Source: Hymenobacter actinosclerus (GTDB taxonomy: Bacteria > Bacteroidota > Bacteroidia > Cytophagales > Hymenobacteraceae). From it: 64,000 nucleotides of DNA. The stretch's first letter is position 1, and each line of letters starts with the position of its first letter. The stretch spans positions 154,145 to 218,144 of the forward strand of contig NZ_FOHS01000006.1 of NCBI RefSeq assembly GCF_900111515.1. The letters are read 5' to 3'. A program made the position numbers and the translations under genes. Positions 7,881-15,281 of the stretch are shown here, in pieces. Below the pieces are notes generated by a model that did not search any database, was not told the DNA's origin, and saw only the letters and a list, made by a program, of their open reading frames with translations.

Positions 7881-9536
7881 ATGGCTTTCGACCTTTCGTA
7901 CTACACCCCCGCGCCCGAGTTTGCCACGCCGGCCGCGTATTTCTCCATGGAATTCGCCCTCGACCAGGCCCTGAAAACCTACTCGGGCGGCCTGGGCTTT
8001 CTGGCCGGCTCGCACATGCGCTCGGTCTACGAGCTCAAGCAGAACGTCATCGGCATCAGCATTCTGTGGAGCTACGGCTACTACGACCAGACCCGCAACG
8101 AGGACCAGACCATGCGGGCCGAATTCCACCGCAAGCACTACAGCTTTTTGCAGGACACCGGCATCACCTTCCCTATCACCATCCACGATGCCCAGGTGCA
8201 GGTGCGCGCCCTCTACCTCGACCCCGAGACGTTCGGTACGGCCCCGATGTTCTTCCTGACCACCGACATTCCGGAAAACGACTTCATCTCGCGCACCATC
8301 TCCCACCACCTCTACGACGGCGACACGGCGGCCCGCGTGGCCCAGAGCATCCTGCTGGGCGTGGGCGGCGGCAAGCTGCTCGACGTGCTGAACCGCCCGA
8401 CCGAGGTATACCACCTCAACGAGGGCCACGGCCTGCCGCTGGCGTTTTACCTCTACGAGAAGTTCGGCCGCGACCAGCAGAAAGTGCGCGAGCATCTGGT
8501 GTTCACGACCCACACGCCCGAGCTGGCCGGCAACGAGGAGCACCCGCTGGAGCTGCTCTACAAGATGTCGTTTTTCGGCCGCCTGACGCTGGGGCAGGTG
8601 CGCGATTTGGGCATCGTGGAAAACGACCGGGTCAACTACACACTCACGGCCCTGCGCTTCGCCCGCATCAGCAACGGCGTCTCGAAAGTGCACGGCCGGG
8701 TGGCCAACGAAATGTGGGGCTCCAACCAGGGCATCAGCCCCATCATCGCCATCACCAACTCGCAAAACGGCACCTACTGGCGCGACGAAAAGCTGCACCA
8801 AGCCCTGGAAGCCAACGACGATGACGCGCTAAACGCCCGCAAGCGCGAGCTGAAAAAGCGCCTGTTCGGCATCGTGGCCGACCAGACCGGCAAGCTGCTG
8901 GACCCCGACGCCCTCACGCTGGTGTGGGCCCGCCGCTTCGCCGGCTACAAGCGCGCCGACCTGATTCTGCGCCACTTCGAGCGGTTTAAAAAGCTAGTAA
9001 CCGACTCCGGCCGGCCGCTGCAGGTTATCTGGGCCGGCAAGCCCTACCCCAAGGATTTCGGAGCCATTGCCGTCTTCAATAGCCTGATGGAAAAGACCCG
9101 GAACTTCAACACCTGCGCCGTGCTCACGGGCTACGAGCTGGGGCTGTCGGCGGCCATGAAGAAGGGCTCTGATATCTGGCTGAACACGCCGCGCTTCCCG
9201 CGCGAGGCCTCAGGCACCAGCGGCATGACAGCCGCCATGAACGGCAGCATCAGCCTGAGCATCCCCGATGGCTGGATTCCCGAATTCGCCCGCGACGGCG
9301 ACAACAGCTTCCTGCTGCCCCTGGCCGACCAGCACGCCTCCGAAAACGAAAAGGACGACTTCGAAGCCACCGGCATCCTCGACGCCCTCGAAAATCACAT
9401 CATCCCGCTCTACTACGACCAGCCCGCCCAATTTCTGGCCATCCGCAAAGCCGCCATGCGCGACGTGGAGCCCGAATTCGAGTCGGGCCGCATGGCCCGC
9501 GAGTACTACGAGCGGATGTACGATGCTTCTGTTTAA
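7881..9536 (+). CDS. Alpha-glucan phosphorylase-like protein, GT35 (PLP lysine replaced)
   Basis: A 551-residue cytosolic protein starting at MAFDLSYYT; the longer upstream frame is low-complexity. It matches the short alpha-glucan phosphorylase branch of GT35: YSGGLGFLAG near residue 35, HLNEGH, FTTHTP, VWARRFAGYKRADL, IWAGKPYP and EASGTSGM. This enzyme class releases glucose-1-phosphate from maltodextrin using pyridoxal phosphate. The lysine that normally binds PLP in the GTSGMK motif is Thr450 here (ACA at 9228-9230). The protein may therefore be inactive as a phosphorylase or use another lysine. It is divergent from the GH13 genes and ends at a shared terminator. Confidence 0.8.
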   Translation: MAFDLSYYTPAPEFATPAAYFSMEFALDQALKTYSGGLGFLAGSHMRSVYELKQNVIGISILWSYGYYDQTRNEDQTMRAEFHRKHYSFLQDTGITFPITIHDAQVQVRALYLDPETFGTAPMFFLTTDIPENDFISRTISHHLYDGDTAARVAQSILLGVGGGKLLDVLNRPTEVYHLNEGHGLPLAFYLYEKFGRDQQKVREHLVFTTHTPELAGNEEHPLELLYKMSFFGRLTLGQVRDLGIVENDRVNYTLTALRFARISNGVSKVHGRVANEMWGSNQGISPIIAITNSQNGTYWRDEKLHQALEANDDDALNARKRELKKRLFGIVADQTGKLLDPDALTLVWARRFAGYKRADLILRHFERFKKLVTDSGRPLQVIWAGKPYPKDFGAIAVFNSLMEKTRNFNTCAVLTGYELGLSAAMKKGSDIWLNTPRFPREASGTSGMTAAMNGSISLSIPDGWIPEFARDGDNSFLLPLADQHASENEKDDFEATGILDALENHIIPLYYDQPAQFLAIRKAAMRDVEPEFESGRMAREYYERMYDASV

Positions 9537-9553
9537 CGGCTAGCTTAATTGCC

Positions 9554-9622
9554 TAAAAGCGCCCGGCTCTGACCTTGCTGGTACAGTCACTGTACCAGCA
9601 AGGTCAGAGCCGGGCGCTTTTA
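9554..9622. terminator. Bidirectional terminator, 33-bp perfect stem
   Basis: Perfect 33-bp arms (9554-9586 and 9590-9622) with a 3-nt loop, beginning TAAAAGCGCCC and ending in the complement. It lies between the convergent genes ending at 9536 and 9632 and should stop both transcripts. The stem is far longer than a usual terminator. Confidence 0.85.
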
Positions 9623-9631
9623 CACTCTTAA

Positions 9632-10228
9632 TCAGAAAAGAAAGCCGGCGTTGAAGGAAATGGATTTCAGCCAGATGGTGCTTTCTATCTGCTCGAACGA
9701 ACCTGGCCCAATGAGGTTGATGCGGGCATCCTGAATTTGCTGGGCCTCAGGACCGACGCTGAAGAGCAGGTTGGTGCTGCGGCCCGCAATGACGCGGTAG
9801 CCCACGTGCAGGCCGGTTGTCACGCCCCGCTCAAACCCGGCTCCCAACTTCAGCGCGTAACCCCCGTTGCCTGTGATAAACAGGCTGTTGCCCGTGGGCT
9901 GACGGTAGTAGCGCACATCGGCTACTAATGGAGCGGTGTTGTAGCTGGGCTCGTGGTAGCCGTCGAGGCCGAAGCCTAGCCCCACCGACACGGCCGGGTT
10001 GAGGAAGTAGCCGAACGTAGTGCGAAATCGATTCACCGAGCCTCGGTAGTCCAGCACCACATCAGATCGGTAAGTGGCTTGGCCAACTCCAGCATTGTAT
10101 CCTATCTGGGTGATGTTGAACAGACCTGTGTTCTTGCTCTTCTTGATTGGCAGCGGGTTAGTCTGCGCGGTTGCGGATACGGCTAATAATAGCCCGACTC
10201 CAGAGGTCAGAACGGCTTTGTAAATCAT
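9632..10228 (-). CDS. Small outer-membrane beta-barrel protein, unknown
   Basis: A 198-residue protein with a signal peptide (MIYKAVLTSGVGLLLAV to TAQ). The rest alternates hydrophobic and polar residues in short strands (YNAGVGQATY, GFGLDGYHE, ITGNGGYALKLGAGF) and ends in FLF; a terminal Phe is typical of BAM-inserted barrels. No named family is evident. It is convergent with the phosphorylase-like gene and separated from the ygiC-like gene by about 90 bp. Confidence 0.6.
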   Translation of the reverse strand: MIYKAVLTSGVGLLLAVSATAQTNPLPIKKSKNTGLFNITQIGYNAGVGQATYRSDVVLDYRGSVNRFRTTFGYFLNPAVSVGLGFGLDGYHEPSYNTAPLVADVRYYRQPTGNSLFITGNGGYALKLGAGFERGVTTGLHVGYRVIAGRSTNLLFSVGPEAQQIQDARINLIGPGSFEQIESTIWLKSISFNAGFLF

Positions 10229-10320
10229 CTAAAGTAATTGAAAAGGTTGCCCAGGCTCTTTCCAAGGCTCGGCAAGTATAAGCGAGAATTTGCCCACACC
10301 AAAATCCAGCAAATCAATTC

Positions 10321-11496
10321 CTAGGCCGTCAGAATATGGGGCACGAACTCGGAGAGGTTGGTGATAATGCCGGGGGCGCGGCGGTAGCTGAGGGCACAGG
10401 CCTCGCCGGCCCAGAACACGCCCGCTTGGTAGCGGCGGCCCTGGGCATCGGTCGGGAAAGCTAGCCAGCGCTGGCGTACCTGGGGCTGGTTGCCGAACTC
10501 GCCGGGCTCCTGCTGGCGGGTGCGGATGCCGTCCATTTCGGTCAGGTTCTGGCCTTCGCGCCCGAACAGGGGCTTGCGCACGTGGTGGCCTGGCATATCG
10601 CGCAGGCTGGCCTGCACCAGCAGCGGGTGGTGCGGAAACGTGTCCCAGAGGTGAGCCAGGATGGCTTTGCTCTGGAAAAGCAGCGTGTAGGCGGGGTTGG
10701 CAACGATGACGTCGCGGGTGAGTAGCAGGTGCGTCAGGTCGGCGGTGAGGGCGGGCTCCTCGTCGGCCAGCAGCTCCCAGGGCACCAGCTTGAACAGGAA
10801 ATCGAAGCGCTGCCACTTATCCGGCTCCACTTCGGCCCACACGCCGCGCTCTTCGCCCTGTACCGACACGCGCATGGCGTCCACGCTGCAAACGTGGGCC
10901 GTGCCGAACCCGGCGGCGCGGGCGGCTTCGGCCAGTACGGCGCAGTTGGTTTCGTCCTCGGCGCTGTCGGGCAGGTGTACCAGCAGCAGGTGGGGCGCCA
11001 AATCGGGGTTGAGTTCGCGCCAGTGGCGCAGCTGGGCTTCCAGGCCCTCGAACAGGCCGTTGGCCTGCCGCTCGTGGGCGGGGCGGCCGGCGGCCATCAG
11101 GCAGGCCCACTGCACCACGGCCGTCTCGGGGATGCTGGTGGCGGTGTCGGCATTGAACTCGACCAGCTTGGGGCCGTCGGGCGTTTCGGCCAAATCGAAG
11201 CGGCCGTAGAGGTGCCAGTGCCGGTCGTCGTTCCAGGAGTGGCGCACGGCTTCCCAGAGGTTGGACGGGATGCCCAGCTGGCGCAGAAAGTCGTCGGGAA
11301 TCGGGTCGGGGATGGACTGCACCAGCATCTCGTAGAGCGTGTCGGCGGCTTGCAGCAGCGTCTCGGCCTCGGCCTCCGACACGGCCAGGGCCTCGGGAGC
11401 CAGGTAGGCGGCGCAGGCTTCTTCCACGGCCCAGTCCCAGCCCAACTCCCGGATGGCGGGCTCCACATTGCCCGATAGCGGCAGCAAACGAATCAT
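10321..11496 (-). CDS. Glutathionylspermidine synthase-like ATP-grasp protein (YgiC-like)
   Basis: A 391-residue protein starting at MIRLLPLSGN (ATG 11494-11496); the upstream extension is not protein-like. The family hallmarks of the glutathionylspermidine synthase C-terminal ATP-grasp domain are visible: WHLYGRFDLAET, KLVEFNADTATSIPETA, KLVPWELLADEEP, KPLFGREGQN and the tail AGEACALSYRR. It lacks the amidase half of the bifunctional E. coli Gsp, like YgiC and YjfC, whose substrate is unknown. It lies directly downstream of a YgiB-like lipoprotein gene, the same order as in E. coli. Confidence 0.85.
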   Translation of the reverse strand: MIRLLPLSGNVEPAIRELGWDWAVEEACAAYLAPEALAVSEAEAETLLQAADTLYEMLVQSIPDPIPDDFLRQLGIPSNLWEAVRHSWNDDRHWHLYGRFDLAETPDGPKLVEFNADTATSIPETAVVQWACLMAAGRPAHERQANGLFEGLEAQLRHWRELNPDLAPHLLLVHLPDSAEDETNCAVLAEAARAAGFGTAHVCSVDAMRVSVQGEERGVWAEVEPDKWQRFDFLFKLVPWELLADEEPALTADLTHLLLTRDVIVANPAYTLLFQSKAILAHLWDTFPHHPLLVQASLRDMPGHHVRKPLFGREGQNLTEMDGIRTRQQEPGEFGNQPQVRQRWLAFPTDAQGRRYQAGVFWAGEACALSYRRAPGIITNLSEFVPHILTA

Positions 11497-11604
11497 ACGC
11501 AAGAGTGGCTTAAGTAACTCAGGCAGCCCGCACGGCCCGGCGGTACGCACCGCGGTCCATTGGGCTGCTGGGCTGAAGGTCAGATGGTAAGTGGCGCAAG
11601 GTGC

Positions 11605-11634
11605 AAACCAGCGCTAAGAAACTAGCGCTGGTTT
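11605..11634. terminator. Hairpin between the ygiB-like and ygiC-like genes
   Basis: A 12-bp stem (11605-11616 paired with 11623-11634) and a 6-nt loop, with short A/T runs at both ends. The T run on the minus strand is only three, so it may attenuate or stabilise the message between the two genes rather than fully end it. Confidence 0.4.
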
Positions 11635-11679
11635 TACACCTCATGATTAAGCAAAAGAAGGCCAGACGCAGCCGGCCCA

Positions 11680-12378
11680 CTACCCGCCGAAGCCCCGCGA
11701 GCCGCCCCGGCTCCCGAAGGTGCTGCGGCTGCTGCTACGGGGGGCCGAGCTACGGTAGGTGCCGCGCGGGGTGCTGCGCTGCACGCTGGGGCTGGCGCTG
11801 ATGCCCGCGTTGCCGCCGTTGCGGCTGCCCGTGAACCCGCGCCCGAAAAAGCCCCGCCCCTCGTTTTCCCGCTCCCGGGCAATGGTTTGCCGCCAGCCGT
11901 TGTTCTGCTGCATAACCCCCGGCGAGGCGTAGGCGCCGGGGTTGGGCGTCATCCAGCGGCCGGCCATGTAGCCGATGCCGCTGTACATGAGCACATCCAT
12001 CATGCCCGAGCGGCCCACCCGGTTTTCGGGGTTCTGGCGGGTGTAGTTCTGCATCTGCTGCTGTAAGGCCTGGCCCTGCAAGGTGTCTACCCGGCCGTCG
12101 GCGTGCCGCAGAATGGCCGCCACCTCTTCCTTGCCGGCCGGCCGCTCGGCGGTAATCTTCCACTGGCCGGGCTGGGTTTCCGTCATTTCGGTGATGACGC
12201 CCTGGCTGTAGGAGTCGGTAGCGGCATTGTCCCAGGAGGCGTCGGTGGCGTCCACAACGTCGGGGCGGCTGTTGTCGGAGGAGCAGGCCGGCAGCACGGC
12301 CAGGCCCAGGCTGGCCGCCGCCGTGAGCAAAAACAGGTTGCGGCGCCAGTCGCCGAGACGATAAAAGGGACGGTTCAT
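11680..12378 (-). CDS. YgiB-like lipoprotein with Ser/Arg/Gly-rich tail
   Basis: A 232-residue protein starting at MNRPFYRLGD (ATG 12376-12378), chosen because it gives a clean lipoprotein signal with lipobox LPAC. The middle has a short hydrophobic GIGYMAGRWM segment, and the tail is rich in Ser, Arg and Gly, ending GGSRGFGG. E. coli YgiB (DUF1190) has the same plan: lipoprotein signal, 'GYMMGRLMGG'-type segment, and a Ser/Arg tail ending in MGG. Together with the ygiC-like gene downstream this supports a YgiB relative. Sequence similarity is loose, so homology is an inference from architecture and context. Confidence 0.6.
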   Translation of the reverse strand: MNRPFYRLGDWRRNLFLLTAAASLGLAVLPACSSDNSRPDVVDATDASWDNAATDSYSQGVITEMTETQPGQWKITAERPAGKEEVAAILRHADGRVDTLQGQALQQQMQNYTRQNPENRVGRSGMMDVLMYSGIGYMAGRWMTPNPGAYASPGVMQQNNGWRQTIARERENEGRGFFGRGFTGSRNGGNAGISASPSVQRSTPRGTYRSSAPRSSSRSTFGSRGGSRGFGG

Positions 12379-12451
12379 ACAGGAAAGCCAGGAGGGAAAC
12401 AGGACCCTAAAAATAGCACGAATCTGGTTCGGAAGCCCTAAAGCCTGCACC

Positions 12452-13045
12452 CTAAGTTCCTAAAACCTTACCCAGCACCTGCCACACGTTGTCGGCCAGG
12501 ATTTTCTGGCCCTCGGCGTTGGGGTGCACGCCGTCGGGCAGGTTCAGGTGGCGCTGGCCGATGACGCCGTGCAGCAGAAAGGGCACGAAATCGACCTCGT
12601 TCTTATCGGCCAGCTGGCGAAACAGGGCTTTAAACTCCTGGGCGTAGTGCCCAAAGCGGCCGCCGCCCAGCGTGGCCAGCGGGCCCAGGTCGAAGGGGAA
12701 CTCCAGGCCCACCAGCACCCGGCGCGCCTGGGGGTGGGCGCGGTGCACCTCGTCGAGAATGAATTGCAGGTTCTGGCTGGTTTCGCGCACCGGCAGGCCG
12801 CGCAGCCCGTCGTTGGCCCCGAGTTCGAGCACGAACACATCGAGCTCGGGAAAGCGGGGCAGCACCGTGGGCAGGCGCTGGCGGCCGCCGGCGCTGGTTT
12901 CGCCGCTCACGCCGTAGTTGTGGGCCTTGTAGGGCAGCCCGAGGGCGTCAATTTTCTCCTGAATGCGCGAGGGGAAGGCGGCGCTGGCCGGCAGCTGGTA
13001 GCCGGCCGTGAGCGAGTCGCCGAAAAAGAGGATGTTCTGAGGCAT
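12452..13045 (-). CDS. GDSL/SGNH hydrolase, arylesterase (TesA-like)
   Basis: A 197-residue protein with all SGNH blocks: block I FFGDSLTAG with nucleophile Ser11, block II Gly near SGETSAGG, block III GAND with Asn79, and block V DGVHP with Asp171 and His174. It is the size of arylesterase/TesA enzymes but has no signal peptide, unlike E. coli TesA, so it is probably cytosolic. Substrate is not predictable. It lies 73 bp upstream of the YgiB-like gene on the same strand and is divergent from the thioredoxin gene. Confidence 0.9.
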   Translation of the reverse strand: MPQNILFFGDSLTAGYQLPASAAFPSRIQEKIDALGLPYKAHNYGVSGETSAGGRQRLPTVLPRFPELDVFVLELGANDGLRGLPVRETSQNLQFILDEVHRAHPQARRVLVGLEFPFDLGPLATLGGGRFGHYAQEFKALFRQLADKNEVDFVPFLLHGVIGQRHLNLPDGVHPNAEGQKILADNVWQVLGKVLGT

Positions 13046-13232
13046 GTATAGTTGCGGATAAAGCCGAATCGGCAGAAGCTAAACGCGGCCGGGGGGCCAG
13101 AGTTCCGGACGGCTCCTGGCTTGCGGCGGCAAACCGCCGGGGCCCGAAGCAGAGCTGAGCGGTACCGGCATCCGGTTGGCGCTACTCCACTTATATCGGC
13201 CAGAGGAAAACCTTTTTGCGTGTTTTTGCCTT

Positions 13233-13240
13233 TATCTTTG
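13233..13240 (+). promoter_or_regulatory. -7 promoter element of the thioredoxin operon
   Basis: TATCTTTG followed by C fits the Bacteroidota TAnnTTTG box, placing the transcription start near 13245-13248. A TTTTTG run at 13213-13218 is closer than the usual -33 spacing, so the upstream box is uncertain. Confidence 0.55.
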
Positions 13241-13244
13241 CTGG

Positions 13245-13267
13245 CAGATAAGAATGATTCTTATCTG
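13245..13267 (+). promoter_or_regulatory. PerR/Fur-like palindromic operator
   Basis: Perfect 11-bp arms around one central G: CAGATAAGAAT, G, ATTCTTATCTG. The inner 15 bp (TAAGAATGATTCTTA) differ from the PerR box TTAGAATnATTCTAA by one base per half. It covers the expected transcription start downstream of the -7 box, a position where a bound repressor would block initiation. Confidence 0.55.
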
Positions 13268-13302
13268 CTGATCATTTCCATTGTCACCAAATCCCTTTTA
13301 GA

Positions 13303-13620
13303 ATGTCCGTTATCAAAGCCACCGACGCCGATTTTCAGCAGCTGCTTCAGGAAAACGAGAAAGTAGTGGTGAAATACTACGCCGATTGGTGCGGCAACTG
13401 CCGCCTGTTTTCGCCCAAGTTCAAGCGCCTGGCCCAGGCCGAGGGCAACGAAGACATGAAGTTTCTGGACGTAAACGCCGAAAACAGCCCCGAGGCCCGC
13501 AAGCTGGCCAACGTCACCAACCTGCCCTTCTTCGCCGTGTTCCGCAACGGCGAGCTGGTTGACACCGTGGCCGCCAGCAAGGAAGAGGCCGTGGCCTCGC
13601 TCATCTCCCGCCTCAACTAG
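13303..13620 (+). CDS. Thioredoxin-family protein (CGNC active site)
   Basis: A 105-residue single-domain thioredoxin. The active site is ADWCGNCRLF (usual thioredoxin is WCGPC), with the cis-proline turn at TNLPFFAVF and a C-terminal helix. No signal peptide, so it acts in the cytosol. The CGNC variant suggests a redox potential or partner differing from housekeeping TrxA. It is followed 11 bp later by a small gene that is its regular partner in Bacteroidota, and preceded by a PerR-like palindrome, so a role in peroxide or metal stress is likely. Confidence 0.9.
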   Translation: MSVIKATDADFQQLLQENEKVVVKYYADWCGNCRLFSPKFKRLAQAEGNEDMKFLDVNAENSPEARKLANVTNLPFFAVFRNGELVDTVAASKEEAVASLISRLN

Positions 13621-13631
13621 CCCGCGCCGCC

Positions 13632-13874
13632 ATGAAAATGCCCGTTATCCGCCATCTGGTGGAAACCCAGACCCTGGAGAGCCTGGTAGCCGCCGAAGAA
13701 GCCTTGCTGGAAGAGCAGACGCCCGCCTTCGAGGTGGAAGGCGAGGACGAAGGCGAGCAGCTCACCCACGTGTTTGCCGCCATCTTCATCCTCAACCACA
13801 TGCAGGACCATGGGTCCGACTTCAAAACGGCCCTGCGCGAGTACACCAAAAAGGTGCGCGTGAGCATTAGCTAG
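13632..13874 (+). CDS. Small acidic protein, DUF6952-like thioredoxin partner
   Basis: An 80-residue acidic protein: MPVIRHLVE start, a Glu-rich middle (AAEEALLEEQ, EGEDEGEQ), then helices with HVFAAIFILNHM and a basic end. The pattern 'MK-PVIRHL' plus a C-terminal helical repeat matches the small DUF6952 family found next to thioredoxin/peroxiredoxin genes in Flavobacteriia, which I recall rather than computed. It follows the thioredoxin gene by 11 bp, so they share one transcript. Function unknown. Confidence 0.7.
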   Translation: MKMPVIRHLVETQTLESLVAAEEALLEEQTPAFEVEGEDEGEQLTHVFAAIFILNHMQDHGSDFKTALREYTKKVRVSIS

Positions 13875-13883
13875 CCCTGCGGG

Positions 13884-14024
13884 AAGTCAAAGAGAAAAAC
13901 CGCCTGTCATCCGGAGCGCAGCGAAGGACCTTATCACAGTTGAACAGCCGTAATAACGACTCGTTCAACTGTGATAAGGTCCTTCGCTGCGCTCCGGATG
14001 ACAGGCGGTTTTTCTCTTTGACTT
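13884..14024. repeat. Long perfect palindrome, GAGCG-AGCGAAG family, copy 2
   Basis: Perfect 62-bp arms (13884-13945 and 13963-14024) around a 17-nt loop, the same loop length as copy 1. The arms carry GTCATCCGGAGCGCAGCGAAG. It begins 9 bp after the stop of the DUF6952-like gene. Confidence 0.9.
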
Positions 14025-14044
14025 TAAAACGCTTATCTTCCCTT

Positions 14045-15016
14045 ATGCGTCGCCTGGCTCCCTTTCTGCTGTTGCTTTTACTGCTGCTGCCGGCTTCGGC
14101 CCGGGCCTGGGGGTTCTTTGCGCACCGGCTCATCAACCGGCTGGCCGTGTATACGCTGCCGCCCGAAATGGTACGCTTCTACAAAGCCAACATCGATTAC
14201 CTGACCACCAACGCCACCCGGCCCGACTCGCGGCGCACCGTGGTGCCCGGCGAGGCGCCCCGGCACTTTCTCGACCTCGACGCCTACGGCGACTCGGCGG
14301 CCTATCGGCTGCCCCGCTCGTACCCCGATGCGGTGGCCCTTATCGGCGAGGATTCGCTTTTGCGCCACGGCATTGTGCCCTGGCAGGTGGCCCGCATGAA
14401 AGGCCAGCTCACGGCCGCCTTTCAGGCCCGCGACACCGACCGGATTCTGCACCTCTCGGCCGATTTGGGCCACTACATTGCCGATGCCTGCGTGCCGCTG
14501 CACACCACCCGCAACTACAACGGCCAATTCACGGGGCAGCGCGGCATCCACGGGTTCTGGGAAAGCCGGCTGCCCGAGCTGCTGAGCGGCGGTTACGACT
14601 TCTTTACCGGCCCCGCACCCTACCTGGAGCGGCCCACCGATGTGGCCTGGGCCACCGTGGCCCGCTCGCACGCGGCCCTCGACTCGGTTTTGCGCTTCGA
14701 GCGGGAGCTGAGCACCGAGTTTTCCGAGGACCGCAAGTTTGGGTTTGAGCAGCGCGGCAACGTAACGGTGCGCACCTACTCGCGCGGCTTTGCCCGCGCC
14801 TACCACCAGCGCCTGAGCGGGCAGGTAGAGCGCCAGTTGAAGCTGGCCGTGCGGCTGGTAGGTGCCTTCTGGTACACGGCCTGGGTGGACGCCGGCCAGC
14901 CCGACCTCGACAAGCTGCCCCGCACGCCCTCCGAAAAGGAGCAGCTGCGCCTGGCCCTCGAAGCCAAGCAGCTCGAAGCCACTCCGGTGCGCGCCGCCGC
15001 CGGCCACGAGGACTAG
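14045..15016 (+). CDS. Secreted zinc-dependent phospholipase C / S1-P1 nuclease-like protein
   Basis: A 323-residue protein starting at MRRLAPFLLLL (ATG 14045); the longer upstream frame runs through the palindrome. After the signal peptide the mature N-terminus is WGFFAHRLINR: an N-terminal Trp followed by a His is the zinc-binding start of phospholipase C and S1/P1 nucleases. Further candidate zinc ligands are HFLDLD, HLSADLGHYIADACVPLH and GIHGFWE. The fold should be all-helical with three zinc ions, acting in the periplasm on phospholipids or nucleic acids. The substrate cannot be told. Confidence 0.75.
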   Translation: MRRLAPFLLLLLLLLPASARAWGFFAHRLINRLAVYTLPPEMVRFYKANIDYLTTNATRPDSRRTVVPGEAPRHFLDLDAYGDSAAYRLPRSYPDAVALIGEDSLLRHGIVPWQVARMKGQLTAAFQARDTDRILHLSADLGHYIADACVPLHTTRNYNGQFTGQRGIHGFWESRLPELLSGGYDFFTGPAPYLERPTDVAWATVARSHAALDSVLRFERELSTEFSEDRKFGFEQRGNVTVRTYSRGFARAYHQRLSGQVERQLKLAVRLVGAFWYTAWVDAGQPDLDKLPRTPSEKEQLRLALEAKQLEATPVRAAAGHED

Positions 15017-15018
15017 CG

Positions 15019-15141
15019 GCTCAAGGTGAGATGGTGAGATAGTGAAATGGTGAGTTTGATGTTCGCGGGGACCAGCGGCGCCATTTGCGCATTAAGGCCC
15101 CGCGAACATCAAACTCACCATTTCACCATCTCGCCTTGAGC
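15019..15141. repeat. GGTGA-octamer palindrome, copy A
   Basis: Left arm 15019-15070 and right arm 15098-15141 are inverted repeats made of 8-bp units such as GGTGAGAT, GGTGAAAT and GGTGAGTT. The left arm has one unit more than the right, accounting for the 8-bp length difference. The centre contains GGCGCCATTTGCGC. It starts 2 bp after a stop codon. Confidence 0.85.
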
Positions 15142-15281
15142 TATTTCGCCTTATATGCCCGTTCTTTGCGGCCCCAATGGGCACCGGAATCCGTTGATTG
15201 CCAACGCGGCATCGGCCGGGTAACTCCGCGCCCCGGAATGCGTAGGAAGCGGACCCTTGGGGAACATCTAGTAAGAAGAAT

